Assembly (NCBI RefSeq): GCF_001750285.1
Contig: NZ_MAMP01000024.1
Coordinates: 457,641-521,640, forward strand
From: Domibacillus iocasae
Lineage (GTDB): Bacteria > Bacillota > Bacilli > Bacillales > Domibacillaceae
Direction of reading: 5' to 3'
Length of the DNA: 64,000 bases
This document shows positions 39,311-48,307 of this stretch, in pieces. Each line of letters opens with the position of its first letter. Positions within the stretch are counted from its first letter, which is position 1. Below the pieces are notes generated by a model. It was not told the origin of the DNA, made no database searches, and saw only the letters and a list, made by a program, of their open reading frames with translations. A program made the translations under genes and the position numbers.

Positions 39311-39339
39311 TGTGGATCGTCTGATTCGGTTTCGTTTGT
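39278..39339. repeat. Inverted repeat spanning the ends of two convergent genes
   Basis: About 30 bases per arm: ACAAACGAAACCGAATC (39278-39294) pairs with GATTCGGTTTCGTTTGT, and GACATCCACAT pairs with ATGTGGATCGTC apart from one bulged base and one mismatch, over a three-base loop. Each arm encodes the peptide TNETESD at the C-terminus of the gene it belongs to. There is no T run, so termination is not certain. Confidence 0.85.
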
Positions 39340-39984
39340 GAGATCCTCGATCACTTGGCGGTTCCCATACAAATAAAGCTTATCCCCGGCTTGAATTATT
39401 TCACCAGCCAGTTCCTTCCGTATATTCATTTCCCCGCGCTTAATAAACAATAAATTTACATCCCGGCCTTCTTTAAACACCTCTTTCACTTTTTTTCCAT
39501 CCAACCGGCTGTTTTCTTCAATGGCAACGTCCGTTACGATGTCATCTTCCTCTAAAAAGAGCGCTTCTTTGATCGGCAGTTCCGAAATATCAAGATTTTT
39601 TTTCATTTCGTATTCAAATCGATGCTGGAGGAGCTTTTTTGTCATTGGTGTTTTTCCAAGGATAAAAACGACAAGCAGCACCGCACTGATTATCATGAGT
39701 TTGTTTAGCCGTAAATCATCAGACAATATATTGGTAATGGCTGAAATGATCACAGCCAATGAAAAAGCTCCGAATAAAATAAGGAACATGCTGATGCGGC
39801 GCCGGATCGGGTGGTCAGGAATCAGCTGTGATTCATCCGTCGTAAAACCAGTGCTCGTCAGCATTGAAATCGCCTGATAGCGGGCTACTTCTTTTTCAAG
39901 ACCGGTCAGCGTAAATGCGATGACCGAGATTTCAATAACAAGTGCAACAATTAGAAAATAGAGAATGATAAAAATAAAGCCCAT
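39307..39984 (-). CDS. Membrane protein with C-terminal RCK_C (TrkA-C) domain
   Basis: A 225-residue protein with three membrane helices in the first 110 residues, including ISMLTSTGFTTDES between helices, and a soluble TrkA-C/RCK_C domain (about 145-220; TDVAIEENSRLDGKKVKEV, GDKLYLYGNRQVIEDL). RCK_C domains bind ligands such as nucleotides, notably c-di-AMP in Firmicutes, and regulate ion transport. Function here is inferred to be ion or osmotic homeostasis. The 3' end overlaps ecsC by 4 bases (convergent). Confidence 0.75.
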   Translation of the reverse strand: MGFIFIILYFLIVALVIEISVIAFTLTGLEKEVARYQAISMLTSTGFTTDESQLIPDHPIRRRISMFLILFGAFSLAVIISAITNILSDDLRLNKLMIISAVLLVVFILGKTPMTKKLLQHRFEYEMKKNLDISELPIKEALFLEEDDIVTDVAIEENSRLDGKKVKEVFKEGRDVNLLFIKRGEMNIRKELAGEIIQAGDKLYLYGNRQVIEDLTNETESDDPH

Positions 39985-40036
39985 GTCCTGCCTTCTTTCT
40001 AAGACATCGTTTTTCCCTTTATCTTTCCCGCATGTA

Positions 40037-41350
40037 TTAAGTTGTAAACATAGGCCCGTATTTTCGCTTCAGCCCATCTGCACTTTGCGTAAAAATAGTC
40101 ACTCGTCCATCTATAACGGTTGTTAAATGAACGGGTTTCCCCCAAAGGGTATAAATATGTGGAATTGTTTGCTCTAAATAGCCTACATCAAGCTCTTTCT
40201 CTTCATATGTGTGCAAAATGTGTAAATCTTCTTTTCCATCCGTCACATAAAGCGATGGGAATCCTCCATTCACTTTTGATGAAACCAGCTGATTTCGCAC
40301 ATTCTCCCACTCTTTATCTGTAATGGTCCAATGGGCTCCTTTTTTCTCAAACAGATAAAGATCTTCCTGCTCGACAAATTCCTTCGTAATATAGTTGCGC
40401 AGAAAAGAAAGATCGGATTCCGTTGCACGAATATCGAAGAGAATATCCCGGCTGCCGTGCTGTTTTTCAATGTACTCATATAGCTTTACACCGACGTAAT
40501 ATGGATTCAAGCCCATTTTAGACGGCTGCACGACATCCGCGTTCAGACGGGCGTAATCAATCGCTTCTGACTCCGTTAAATCTAGTTCCCTCATAATGCG
40601 CATATGCCAATAAGATGCCCAGCCTTCATTCATGATTTTCGTTTCCATTTGCGGCCAAAAATAAAGCATTTCCTGCCGGATAATCATAACAATTTCACGC
40701 TGCCAGTCGTTTAAAATCGGACTATTTTGAGCTATAAATGCCAGCAAATCCTTTTCATAAATTGTTTCTGCTTTTTTCTCGAATGGCTTCTCTTTTTCCA
40801 TCAGATCATCGTATTCATATCGATAAAGTGGCGGATTTTCTGTTTGATGCGAGCCAATATGTGCATGCGGGTCCACGTGCTCTTCAATCGATAAAACCGC
40901 ATCCAGAAACATCTCGACCTGTTCAATTCCATGCTCGTCTGTCAGCTGATCAATTCGCTCGGCAGCAGATGCCATTGATTTTTCCATTTGATTATTTGTT
41001 TTTTGAAAATGAGCGTTGTTTTTAAAGAAGTCGGAATGCGCTAAAACATGTGCGACAATAAGCTTATTTTGAACGAGCGAATTTGTATTTAACAGAAAAG
41101 CCTGACATGGGTTTGTATTCATGACCAGTTCATATATTTTACTGAGCCCCATTTCATAGTGAAGCTTCATTTTATAAAATCGTTTTCCAAATCGCCAATG
41201 AGAAAAACGGGCAGGCATTCCATAAGCGCCAAATGTATAAATAATGTCCGCCGGGCAAATTTCATAGCGCATCGAATAAAAATCCAGCCCAAATCCGGCT
41301 GCGATATCTGTAATTTCATCGATTGCATATTGAAGATCATCATGCTTCAT
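40037..41350 (-). CDS. spoVR: SpoVR-family sporulation protein
   Basis: A 437-residue SpoVR homologue; the start is at ATG 41350 behind AGGGGGG, and the longer frame to 41467 has no support. Conserved segments include [47 protein letters not shown] and [10 protein letters not shown]. SpoVR acts in spore cortex formation in B. subtilis and is co-conserved with PrkA and YhbH, both also in this window (51.7-53.6 kb). A sigma-E-like promoter precedes it. Confidence 0.92.
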   Translation of the reverse strand: MKHDDLQYAIDEITDIAAGFGLDFYSMRYEICPADIIYTFGAYGMPARFSHWRFGKRFYKMKLHYEMGLSKIYELVMNTNPCQAFLLNTNSLVQNKLIVAHVLAHSDFFKNNAHFQKTNNQMEKSMASAAERIDQLTDEHGIEQVEMFLDAVLSIEEHVDPHAHIGSHQTENPPLYRYEYDDLMEKEKPFEKKAETIYEKDLLAFIAQNSPILNDWQREIVMIIRQEMLYFWPQMETKIMNEGWASYWHMRIMRELDLTESEAIDYARLNADVVQPSKMGLNPYYVGVKLYEYIEKQHGSRDILFDIRATESDLSFLRNYITKEFVEQEDLYLFEKKGAHWTITDKEWENVRNQLVSSKVNGGFPSLYVTDGKEDLHILHTYEEKELDVGYLEQTIPHIYTLWGKPVHLTTVIDGRVTIFTQSADGLKRKYGPMFTT

Positions 41351-41368
41351 CCGAATCCCCCCTGCTCC

Positions 41369-41395
41369 ATTGTATGCACGGAAAAAGCAAACATG
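41369..41395 (-). promoter_or_regulatory. Sigma-E-like promoter for spoVR
   Basis: The minus strand has CATACAAT (41369-41376), an exact sigma-E -10 form, with TCATGTTT about 15 bases upstream as a partial -35. The start codon is only about 19 bases downstream, which makes the leader very short; moderate support. Confidence 0.4.
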
Positions 41396-41429
41396 AAAAA
41401 GAGAGACAGAATAGAATCTGTCTCTCTTT
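41395..41429 (-). terminator. Terminator after pgcA
   Basis: The stem AGAGAGACAGA / TCTGTCTCTCT is followed by T5 on the minus strand. It lies 80 bases after the pgcA stop; the stretch between contains a coding-like plus-strand segment described in findings. Confidence 0.8.
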
Positions 41430-41508
41430 AGGCCTGTACGAAGGTGTTGCGACATCCGGATCACCAATCGGACAAGGCCCAGGACGCGGCGTAGTTAGCC
41501 TTTAATCC

Positions 41509-43245
41509 TTATTGTTCGAGCATTTCCTGCACCCGGTTCATAAAGTCTTCTTGTACAAAAGCAAGCTTTTCAGTCACCGCTTCCAGTGAGTCGGCTTTCA
41601 CACCGAAATAAAACTTCACTTTCGGCTCGGTTCCCGATGGACGGGCGCATACCCATGTACCGTCTTCAAGAAAGTATTTCAACACATTGGAAGAAGGCAG
41701 CTCAATGGTTTCTTTCCCATTTGTAGCGATCACGGTCCGTTCACCTGTTTGATAATCTTCCACTGATTCAACCGCAATTCCAGCAATGGATTCCGGTATC
41801 TGCGCGCGGAAAGCCGCAAGAAGCCCGGCGATCTGCTCTGCTCCATCTTTTCCTTTCAGTGTCAGTGACTGAAGGCCTTCTTTGTAATAACCGACCCGCT
41901 CATATAAATCAATGAGTGCATCATGCAGTGTTTTTCCTTGTTTTTTGTAATACGCGCACGCTTCAACAGCCATCAGCGCCGCTTGTACCGCATCTTTATC
42001 CCGGGCAAAATCGCCGATTAGATAACCGTAGCTTTCTTCGTAGCCAAATAAAAACTTGTACTCACCGGATTTGTTATACTGCTCAATTTTTTCTCCGATA
42101 AATTTAAAACCGGTTAACACATCTTCACACGAAATGCCATACTGCGCTGCAGCAGCTCGTCCAAGCTCGGATGTGACAATCGTTTTAAAAATACGGCCAT
42201 TTTCGGGCAGCGTGCCGTTTTCTTTTTTGCGGGATAAAATATAATCAACCAGCACTGCGCCAGTTTCATTTCCTGTTAAAAGCACATAGCTGCCATTTCC
42301 GTCCTTTACGGCAACGCCAAGGCGGTCCGCATCTGGATCTGTGGCGATCAAAATATCTGCCTCGACCTTCTGTCCATCGCGGATAGCGAGTTCAAACGCT
42401 GCTTTTTCTTCCGGATTTGGCGATTTCACCGTGGAGAAATTTGCATCCGGCTGTTCCTGCTCCGTCACAACCGTAACGTTTTTATAGCCAAGGGCCTCAA
42501 GCGCCTGGCGGACCGGTTTATTCCCTGTACCGTGTAATGGGGAAAAAACAATTTTTACATCGGATTCTTTTGACGCTTCGGGCCATTCAGAAATAGTAAC
42601 CAGCTTGTCTACATACACTTGGTCTATCTCTTTACCAATCAGTTGAATAAGTCCTTTTTCTTTCAAAACGCCTTCATCTTGAACGTTAATTTGGAGTTCA
42701 TCGCCTGCCGCGTAAACATGATCAATCACACGATCCGCTGCTTCAGGTGCAAGCTGAGCACCATCCGGGCCATATACTTTATACCCGTTATATTCAGGCG
42801 GGTTGTGACTGGCTGTAATAACGATGCCGGCATAGGCATTTAATTCGCGCACAGCAAAAGACAGCTCCGGCGTCGGGCGAAGTTCATCGAACACGTATGT
42901 TTGAATACCGGCAGACGCAAGCGTTTTTGCACTTTCAATTGCAAATTCAGGTGACTTATGACGAGAATCATAGGCAATGGCTACACCACGTTTTTTTGCT
43001 TCTTCGCCTTGTTCCGTTATATAGGCAGCGAGTCCCGCAGAAGCTTTACGGATTGTATACACATTCATTCGGTTTGTCCCGGCGCCAATTTCACCGCGCA
43101 TACCGCCCGTACCGAATTCAAGATTTTTGTAAAAAGCATCTTCTAAACTTTTTTCATCTTCTTCAATTGAAACGAGCAGTTCGCTCATTTCTATATCAAG
43201 TTCGGCATAACTCTTCCATCTTTTGTATTCTTCTTTCCAGGCCAC
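41509..43245 (-). CDS. pgcA: Alpha-phosphoglucomutase
   Basis: A 578-residue phosphohexomutase. The start is placed at GTG 43245 after GGAGGG; a TTG at 43260 overlaps the ribosome binding site itself. The phosphoserine loop [14 protein letters not shown], the metal loop [13 protein letters not shown], the sugar-binding [11 protein letters not shown] and the phosphate-binding [13 protein letters not shown] are all intact. It interconverts glucose-6-P and glucose-1-P for UDP-glucose, glycolipid and teichoic acid synthesis. Confidence 0.94.
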   Translation of the reverse strand: MAWKEEYKRWKSYAELDIEMSELLVSIEEDEKSLEDAFYKNLEFGTGGMRGEIGAGTNRMNVYTIRKASAGLAAYITEQGEEAKKRGVAIAYDSRHKSPEFAIESAKTLASAGIQTYVFDELRPTPELSFAVRELNAYAGIVITASHNPPEYNGYKVYGPDGAQLAPEAADRVIDHVYAAGDELQINVQDEGVLKEKGLIQLIGKEIDQVYVDKLVTISEWPEASKESDVKIVFSPLHGTGNKPVRQALEALGYKNVTVVTEQEQPDANFSTVKSPNPEEKAAFELAIRDGQKVEADILIATDPDADRLGVAVKDGNGSYVLLTGNETGAVLVDYILSRKKENGTLPENGRIFKTIVTSELGRAAAAQYGISCEDVLTGFKFIGEKIEQYNKSGEYKFLFGYEESYGYLIGDFARDKDAVQAALMAVEACAYYKKQGKTLHDALIDLYERVGYYKEGLQSLTLKGKDGAEQIAGLLAAFRAQIPESIAGIAVESVEDYQTGERTVIATNGKETIELPSSNVLKYFLEDGTWVCARPSGTEPKVKFYFGVKADSLEAVTEKLAFVQEDFMNRVQEMLEQ

Positions 43246-43447
43246 AGGCAATCCCTCCAAACTATTATTTTCTATATCATACCATCTGTTCTGTTCTTTT
43301 TACAGAATTAAAAAGCAGAAAAGAGCATTTCTTTCCATTTAAAATGGAGGGAAATGTAAGGGGCACTCGCAATATTTTACTTTTCGCCTATATTCAGACT
43401 ATAATGCTAATGTTCAGCAATTATTTTGATCATAGGCGGGATTTAAT

Positions 43448-43864
43448 GTGCTAAAAAAAGAAAACTTGCTCTTTACCGCATGGGCTGCGTCACTCACCGC
43501 AATGCTCGGCAGCCTTTACTTCTCAGAAATTGCCGGTTATGAGCCGTGCGAGCTTTGCTGGTATCAGCGCATTCTCATGTATCCACTCGTATTAATTCTA
43601 GGTATTGCTGTTGTAAGAAAAGATGTAAAAGCAGCCATTTATTCGCTGGCGATGTCTGCAATCGGCGTTCTTATCTCACTCTATCATTACGGCATTCAAA
43701 AAATTGATTTTTTAACGGATGCCGCTCCTGCATGCGGTCGCGTACCGTGTACAGGGATGTATATTAACTGGCTTGGGTTCATTACGATCCCCTTTCTTGC
43801 ATTGACTGCTTTTTCCATTATTTTTATTTCCAGCTTGATGATTTTAAAAAGAAAAGGAGACTAA
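43448..43864 (+). CDS. bdbC: DsbB/BdbC-like disulfide oxidoreductase
   Basis: A 138-residue four-helix membrane protein with two cysteine pairs: CELC in YEPCELCWYQRILMYP and CGRVPC on the second extracytoplasmic loop. This is the DsbB arrangement that reoxidises a thiol-disulfide oxidoreductase by passing electrons to quinone. The start is GTG 43448. A thioredoxin-like partner gene follows after 4 bases, forming a two-gene operon. B. subtilis BdbC is the closest named protein. Confidence 0.88.
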   Translation: MLKKENLLFTAWAASLTAMLGSLYFSEIAGYEPCELCWYQRILMYPLVLILGIAVVRKDVKAAIYSLAMSAIGVLISLYHYGIQKIDFLTDAAPACGRVPCTGMYINWLGFITIPFLALTAFSIIFISSLMILKRKGD

Positions 43865-43868
43865 TCAA

Positions 43869-44345
43869 TTGAAAAAAGTGATTATTTTTGCGATTGTAAT
43901 GGTCGTTATTTTTGGTGCAATTGCCTTCATTACACAGTATCAGAAAGAACAGGCATCGGAAGGAAATCCATATGGCAAGGATGATCTCCACACGGAAACG
44001 GTAAAACAGCTTGATGATCCGAACTATCAAAATATTATTCTTCCAGATGATCTTCAGAAAAAATTGGAAGATGGTAAAGATGCGGTTGTTTATTTTTATA
44101 GCCCGACTTGCCCGCACTGCAAGGAAACAACTCCTGTCCTCATGCCAATTGCCGATGATGAAAATGTGGAAGTGCTTCAGTACAATCTGCTTGAGTTTGA
44201 GCAGGGCTGGAAAGATTACGGCATCGAATACACACCAACACTTATTTATTTTGAAAACGGCGTTGAAAAAGACCGGCTTGTCGGCAGCCAGCCGGAAACG
44301 GAATGGACGGCCTTTCTTGGCCAAACAAAAGAAGAACAGCAATAA
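43869..44345 (+). CDS. Membrane-anchored thioredoxin-like protein (CPHC)
   Basis: A 158-residue protein with an N-terminal signal anchor (KVIIFAIVMVVIFGAIAFI) and a thioredoxin fold holding the active site CPHC in FYSPTCPHCKET and the cis-proline loop YGIEYTPTLIYF. The start is TTG 43869 behind AAAGGAG. The dithiol CPHC is typical of oxidising DsbA-like or thiol-disulfide exchange proteins. Its place after bdbC suggests it is the substrate oxidised by that protein. Confidence 0.85.
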   Translation: MKKVIIFAIVMVVIFGAIAFITQYQKEQASEGNPYGKDDLHTETVKQLDDPNYQNIILPDDLQKKLEDGKDAVVYFYSPTCPHCKETTPVLMPIADDENVEVLQYNLLEFEQGWKDYGIEYTPTLIYFENGVEKDRLVGSQPETEWTAFLGQTKEEQQ

Positions 44346-44387
44346 AAAAATGGCCTTCCATGGAAACGGAAGGCCATTTTTTTATTT
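44345..44387. terminator. Bidirectional terminator
   Basis: The stem AATGGCCTTCC / GGAAGGCCATT is flanked by A7 and T7, between the thioredoxin-like gene and the convergent yhcU-like gene. Confidence 0.88.
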
Positions 44388-44732
44388 GGAAAAGTGCGCC
44401 GGTTTATGTTCGGTGAAAAATGATAACGGAAACGGAAAAGCAATTTGATAGCTTTGCAAGGTATGAATGCTTTCAGTAAACAACGCTTCATAACCGGATG
44501 AAATCGATGACGTTTCCAAAATAGAAATAATGGTATTAAGCGCGGTGATAACACGTGATGCATCATCAAGAGATTCCACATATTCCAGTGTTTTGCCGTC
44601 AATAGAAAAAAGCTTTTCCACTTCAACAAACTCTTCCTGAATATAACGAGGAAAGACTTGTTTCGACAAGTAAGAACATAAGCTTTTTATTTTTTCTTCT
44701 TGTTCAATTGTCGAAGACATAAGCATGGACAT
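44382..44732 (-). CDS. yhcU: YhcU-like protein (DUF5365)
   Basis: A 116-residue soluble protein: SSTIEQEEKIKSLCSYLSKQVFPRYIQEEF followed by a helical core. It is divergent from an RluA-family gene, the neighbour of yhcU in B. subtilis, and the N-terminal pattern (EQEEKI...FPRY) agrees with what I recall of YhcU. The function is unknown. The symbol is tentative. Confidence 0.6.
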   Translation of the reverse strand: MSMLMSSTIEQEEKIKSLCSYLSKQVFPRYIQEEFVEVEKLFSIDGKTLEYVESLDDASRVITALNTIISILETSSISSGYEALFTESIHTLQSYQIAFPFPLSFFTEHKPAHFSK

Positions 44733-44824
44733 GATTTACAGCCACCTTTATTTGCAGTCTCCCCCAAGAATACCATACAATTCTTGCAGAGAGAATAATT
44801 ATTTGTCAGTAAAGGATGAAGTCA

Positions 44825-45733
44825 ATGAACACAATGCGACAAGGAATTATGCATATTATACAAATAGATACTGCTTGGGGCGGCTTGACCATTGAAGATC
44901 TTTTTTCAGTAAAATGGGCGCTCCCTAAAAAAATGATTCATACATGGCGAATGGAAAAGTCGGTTCTCCTGAATGGCCAGCCCGCTGACTGGCGCCAGCC
45001 ATTCAACAAACACGATCGCTTGTCTATTCCATTATTCCGTCCTGGTCCGTTTGGTGCAGACCCTGCTTATCCGCCTCCCGTTATTTTGTACGAAGATGAC
45101 CATCTTCTTGTTGCGGATAAGCCATCCGGCATGAAAACACACCCGAATGAACCCGAAGAAAACGATACGCTTTTAAATGGTGTCTGCTACCATGTTTCAC
45201 TCACCGGGGAAACGCTGCCTGTGCGCCACGTGCATCGATTGGATGAAGGAACGAGCGGTGCTGTCTTATTTGCAAAACACGAAGCGGCTTATGCCGTGTT
45301 GTCCCGCCTGCTTGAGCAAAAGGAAATTTTCCGGACGTATTATGCTGTTGTGGATGGAGAAGTAAAAAAAAGAAACGGCGTCATTACAAAGCCAATTGGA
45401 AAAGATCGTCATCATCCGTCCAGGCGGCGAATTTCATCAAATGGGCAGTCAGCAATCACTCACTTTAAACGAGTAGCTGTGCAAGATGGAAAGTCACTGC
45501 TCGAATGCCGGCTTGAAACAGGCCGCACCCATCAAATTCGCGTTCATCTGGCTTCGATCAACCACCCGATTACCGGTGATATGCTGTATGGAGGCAGTCG
45601 AACATTTTCACGCCCGATGCTTCATGCAGCCACATTAACAATCCCTAACTATTTTGCAAATGATTGCGTAACCGTTTCAGCGCCTGTTCCAAATTCGATA
45701 AAAAAGCTTTTTAAAACGACATTTTTCGAGTAA
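44825..45733 (+). CDS. yhcT: RluA-family pseudouridine synthase (YhcT-like)
   Basis: A 302-residue enzyme. The start is taken at ATG 44825, properly spaced from AAAGGA; an ATG at 44816 overlaps that site. The catalytic motif HRLDEGTSGAVLFAK carries the essential Asp, with TGRTHQIRVHLASINHPI further on. It converts uridine to pseudouridine in rRNA or tRNA; the target is unknown. The adjacent yhcU-like gene supports the yhcT name. Confidence 0.85.
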   Translation: MNTMRQGIMHIIQIDTAWGGLTIEDLFSVKWALPKKMIHTWRMEKSVLLNGQPADWRQPFNKHDRLSIPLFRPGPFGADPAYPPPVILYEDDHLLVADKPSGMKTHPNEPEENDTLLNGVCYHVSLTGETLPVRHVHRLDEGTSGAVLFAKHEAAYAVLSRLLEQKEIFRTYYAVVDGEVKKRNGVITKPIGKDRHHPSRRRISSNGQSAITHFKRVAVQDGKSLLECRLETGRTHQIRVHLASINHPITGDMLYGGSRTFSRPMLHAATLTIPNYFANDCVTVSAPVPNSIKKLFKTTFFE

Positions 45734-45780
45734 AATGGGAAAGTTAGCGTTATATCTATATATTTTAGGGGGCCTTTACG

Positions 45781-46398
45781 GTGTTTAAACAGAAAAAAGA
45801 TAAGTTCTCGCTGTTGCTGGAGTCCATTGCCTTGAATTTAAAAGAAGGGGCTTATTACTTCGCAGAATATAAATTAAAAAATGCCGGCGATTTAAAGATC
45901 TTTTCTGATGAAATGAAAAAATTCGAAACAAAAGGCGACGAGTTTATTCATGAAATCATTAAAGAGTTAAATCATACATTCATTACGCCAATTGAGCGGG
46001 AAGATATTTTAGCACTTGCAATGAGCATGGATGATGTATTGGACGGACTCGAATCAACTGCTGCCATGTTCGAAATGTATTCTATTACTGAAGTCGATGA
46101 ATATATGCTGAAATTTGTCAACGCGATTCAATCATGCGCAGATGAAATTGTGAAAGCAATTGACTTGCTTTCTGTTAAAAAGCTGCAGGCGATTCGGGCA
46201 CACGCCATTCAAATTAAAGAACTGGAAACTGTGTGTGACGGCGTGCTGCGTCAATCCATTAAGCATATTTTCACGATTGAGAAAGATCCGATCCGCTTGA
46301 TTAAAATTAAAGAGATTTATGAAAACCTTGAAGACATTGCTGATTTTTGCCAGGACGTTGCGAACACACTTGAAACTATTATCATGAAAAACGCATAA
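45781..46398 (+). CDS. PhoU-like DUF47 protein (Pit accessory)
   Basis: A 205-residue all-helical DUF47 protein with the repeated acidic PhoU-type metal motifs (FETKGDEFIHEIIKEL, ELETVCDGVLRQ, YENLEDIADFCQDVANTLE). The GTG start at 45781 follows TAGGGGG. It is co-transcribed with the Pit transporter 13 bases downstream, the usual pair (ykaA-pit in B. subtilis), and probably modulates phosphate uptake. Confidence 0.88.
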   Translation: MFKQKKDKFSLLLESIALNLKEGAYYFAEYKLKNAGDLKIFSDEMKKFETKGDEFIHEIIKELNHTFITPIEREDILALAMSMDDVLDGLESTAAMFEMYSITEVDEYMLKFVNAIQSCADEIVKAIDLLSVKKLQAIRAHAIQIKELETVCDGVLRQSIKHIFTIEKDPIRLIKIKEIYENLEDIADFCQDVANTLETIIMKNA

Positions 46399-46411
46399 GG
46401 GGTCTTGACTG

Positions 46412-47410
46412 TTGGATACATTATTTCTTATTACCATTTTGGTTGTTATTTTTGCGCTTGCATTTGATTTTATAAATGGGTTTCATGATACCGCCAACTC
46501 GATTGCGACCGCTGTATCGACAAAAGCCCTCAAACCAAGGCAAGCCATTATTCTCGCCGCTTTTATGAATTTTGTTGGGGCAATGACGTTTACAGGCGTG
46601 GCCAAAACGATCACAAAAGATATTGTTGATCCTTTTATGCTTGAAAATGGTTCTGTCGTTATTTTAGCAGCGCTTACTGCGGCTATTTTTTGGAATTTGC
46701 TTACTTGGTACTATGGCATTCCCAGCAGTTCATCACATGCGCTCATCGGATCAATTGCCGGGGCTGCTATTGCGGCAGCAGGTTTTCAAGCACTTAACTA
46801 CGAAGGCTTTTTCAAAATTCTTCAAGCACTTATTGTGTCTCCGTTATTAGCATTTGCAATCGGTTTTATTGTGTACGGCCTATTCAAAGTTATTTTTAAA
46901 AATAACAATTTAGCGAAAACAAATCGAAGCTTCCGGACATTTCAGATTTTCACCGCTGCGCTTCAGTCGTATACCCACGGCACAAATGACGCACAAAAAG
47001 CGATGGGTATTATCACGATGGCACTGATCGCCGGTAATCATCAGCAGACGACCGATATCCAGCTTTGGGTACAAGTTTCATGTGCTCTTGCAATGGGACT
47101 CGGCACCTCAATTGGCGGATGGAAAATTATTAAAACGGTTGGCGGAAAAATCATGAAAATCCGCCCAGTGAATGGCGTTGCGGCAGATCTTTCCTCCGCG
47201 ATGATTATTTTTGGCGCAACTGTAATTCACCTTCCTGTTAGTACGACACACGTCATCTCATCTTCTATACTCGGTGTCGGCACCTCTCATCGGGTTAAAG
47301 GTGTTAAATGGGATACTGCCCAGCGGATGCTTATAACGTGGGTTATTACACTTCCTGTGTCTGCTACAATTGCAGCGATTTGCTACTATATTTTAAATAT
47401 CTTTTTTTAA
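46412..47410 (+). CDS. pit: Low-affinity inorganic phosphate transporter (Pit family)
   Basis: A 332-residue polytopic protein. The family signatures FALAFDFINGFHDTANSIATAVST near the N-terminus and SYTHGTNDAQKAMGIIT in the second half are intact; they form the duplicated phosphate/cation sites. TTG 46412 is the start, with AAGGGG upstream. It forms an operon with the DUF47 gene. Confidence 0.92.
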   Translation: MDTLFLITILVVIFALAFDFINGFHDTANSIATAVSTKALKPRQAIILAAFMNFVGAMTFTGVAKTITKDIVDPFMLENGSVVILAALTAAIFWNLLTWYYGIPSSSSHALIGSIAGAAIAAAGFQALNYEGFFKILQALIVSPLLAFAIGFIVYGLFKVIFKNNNLAKTNRSFRTFQIFTAALQSYTHGTNDAQKAMGIITMALIAGNHQQTTDIQLWVQVSCALAMGLGTSIGGWKIIKTVGGKIMKIRPVNGVAADLSSAMIIFGATVIHLPVSTTHVISSSILGVGTSHRVKGVKWDTAQRMLITWVITLPVSATIAAICYYILNIFF

Positions 47411-47440
47411 GCTGAATCCACATGGATTTAGCTTTTTTTG
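47409..47440 (+). terminator. Terminator after pit
   Basis: The stem AGCTGAATCC / GGATTTAGCT with an ACAT loop is followed by T7. Confidence 0.75.
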
Positions 47441-47576
47441 TCGAGAAAGCTGATTTCTTGACGAATAAATGAATATTAATTAAAGTGAGAAACGGATACT
47501 TATTACGAAAAGTAATTAATGAACGATTTTCCCTGATTATAACAAGGGAAATGAAAATTTAGGAGGATTTGCTTTT

Positions 47577-48188
47577 ATGTCTGATTTTTTTGAAGTGGCA
47601 TTAAGCCGCCGTTCGGTCAAAGTATACGATCCGAATGCTCATATATCGCAAGAAGAATTAACGGAACTGCTAGAAATGGCCGGACGCGCGCCATCTGCTT
47701 GGAATTTGCAGCAATGGCACTTCCTCGTTTTTCACGGGAAAGAAGTACAGGAAAAATTGCTTCCAATTGCTTATAATCAGCAGCAAATTGTCGACGCTTC
47801 AGCTGTTATTTGCATATTAGGGGATTTAGAAGCGAATTTAAACATTAACCCTGTTTTTGATCCACAGGTAGAAACGAACGAAATCACACCGGAGTTGAAA
47901 GAAATTTTAGCCGGACAGATTAACGGTGCCTACAAACGCGCTGAATATCCACGTGATGGAGCTATTTTAAACTCATCACTCGCAGCGATGCAATTTATGC
48001 TGGCGGCACGTGCGAAAGGGTATGATACTTGTCCAATCGGCGGCTTTAACGCTTCTGGTTTAGCAGACGAATTTAACGTGCCTAAACGCTATTTGCCAAC
48101 GATGCTCATTACAATCGGCAAAAAGCTTCAAGACGGCCGTCCAACTGACCGTCTCCCAATTGAAACGTTAATCACATATGCAAAATAA
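47577..48188 (+). CDS. Nitroreductase family protein
   Basis: A 203-residue FMN-dependent oxidoreductase with the family N-terminus SRRSVKVYDPNAHISQEEL, the FMN-binding APSAWNLQQWHFLV and GYDTCPIGGF near the end. It resembles the YdgI/YodC group of B. subtilis putative NAD(P)H nitroreductases. AGGAGG precedes its ATG. It is a monocistronic unit between terminators. Confidence 0.87.
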   Translation: MSDFFEVALSRRSVKVYDPNAHISQEELTELLEMAGRAPSAWNLQQWHFLVFHGKEVQEKLLPIAYNQQQIVDASAVICILGDLEANLNINPVFDPQVETNEITPELKEILAGQINGAYKRAEYPRDGAILNSSLAAMQFMLAARAKGYDTCPIGGFNASGLADEFNVPKRYLPTMLITIGKKLQDGRPTDRLPIETLITYAK

Positions 48189-48198
48189 GCTTTATAAA

Positions 48199-48225
48199 GC
48201 TGCTTCATAATCGAGGCGGCTTTTT
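48199..48225 (+). terminator. Weak terminator after the nitroreductase
   Basis: The stem GCTGCTTC / GAGGCGGC includes G-U pairs and is followed by T5. Confidence 0.5.
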
Positions 48226-48307
48226 GAATTGCCCCTTGCATCACCTGCTGAAAACGTCTAGTATTAATTTTGGATTTTTAATGATTGTTTTGTGGAGGAA
48301 TGGAAGA

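Noticed and set aside
43824..44342. 172-residue minus-strand open frame
   Set aside because: Complete shadow of the thioredoxin-like gene; no ribosome binding site, and the plus frame has clear motifs.
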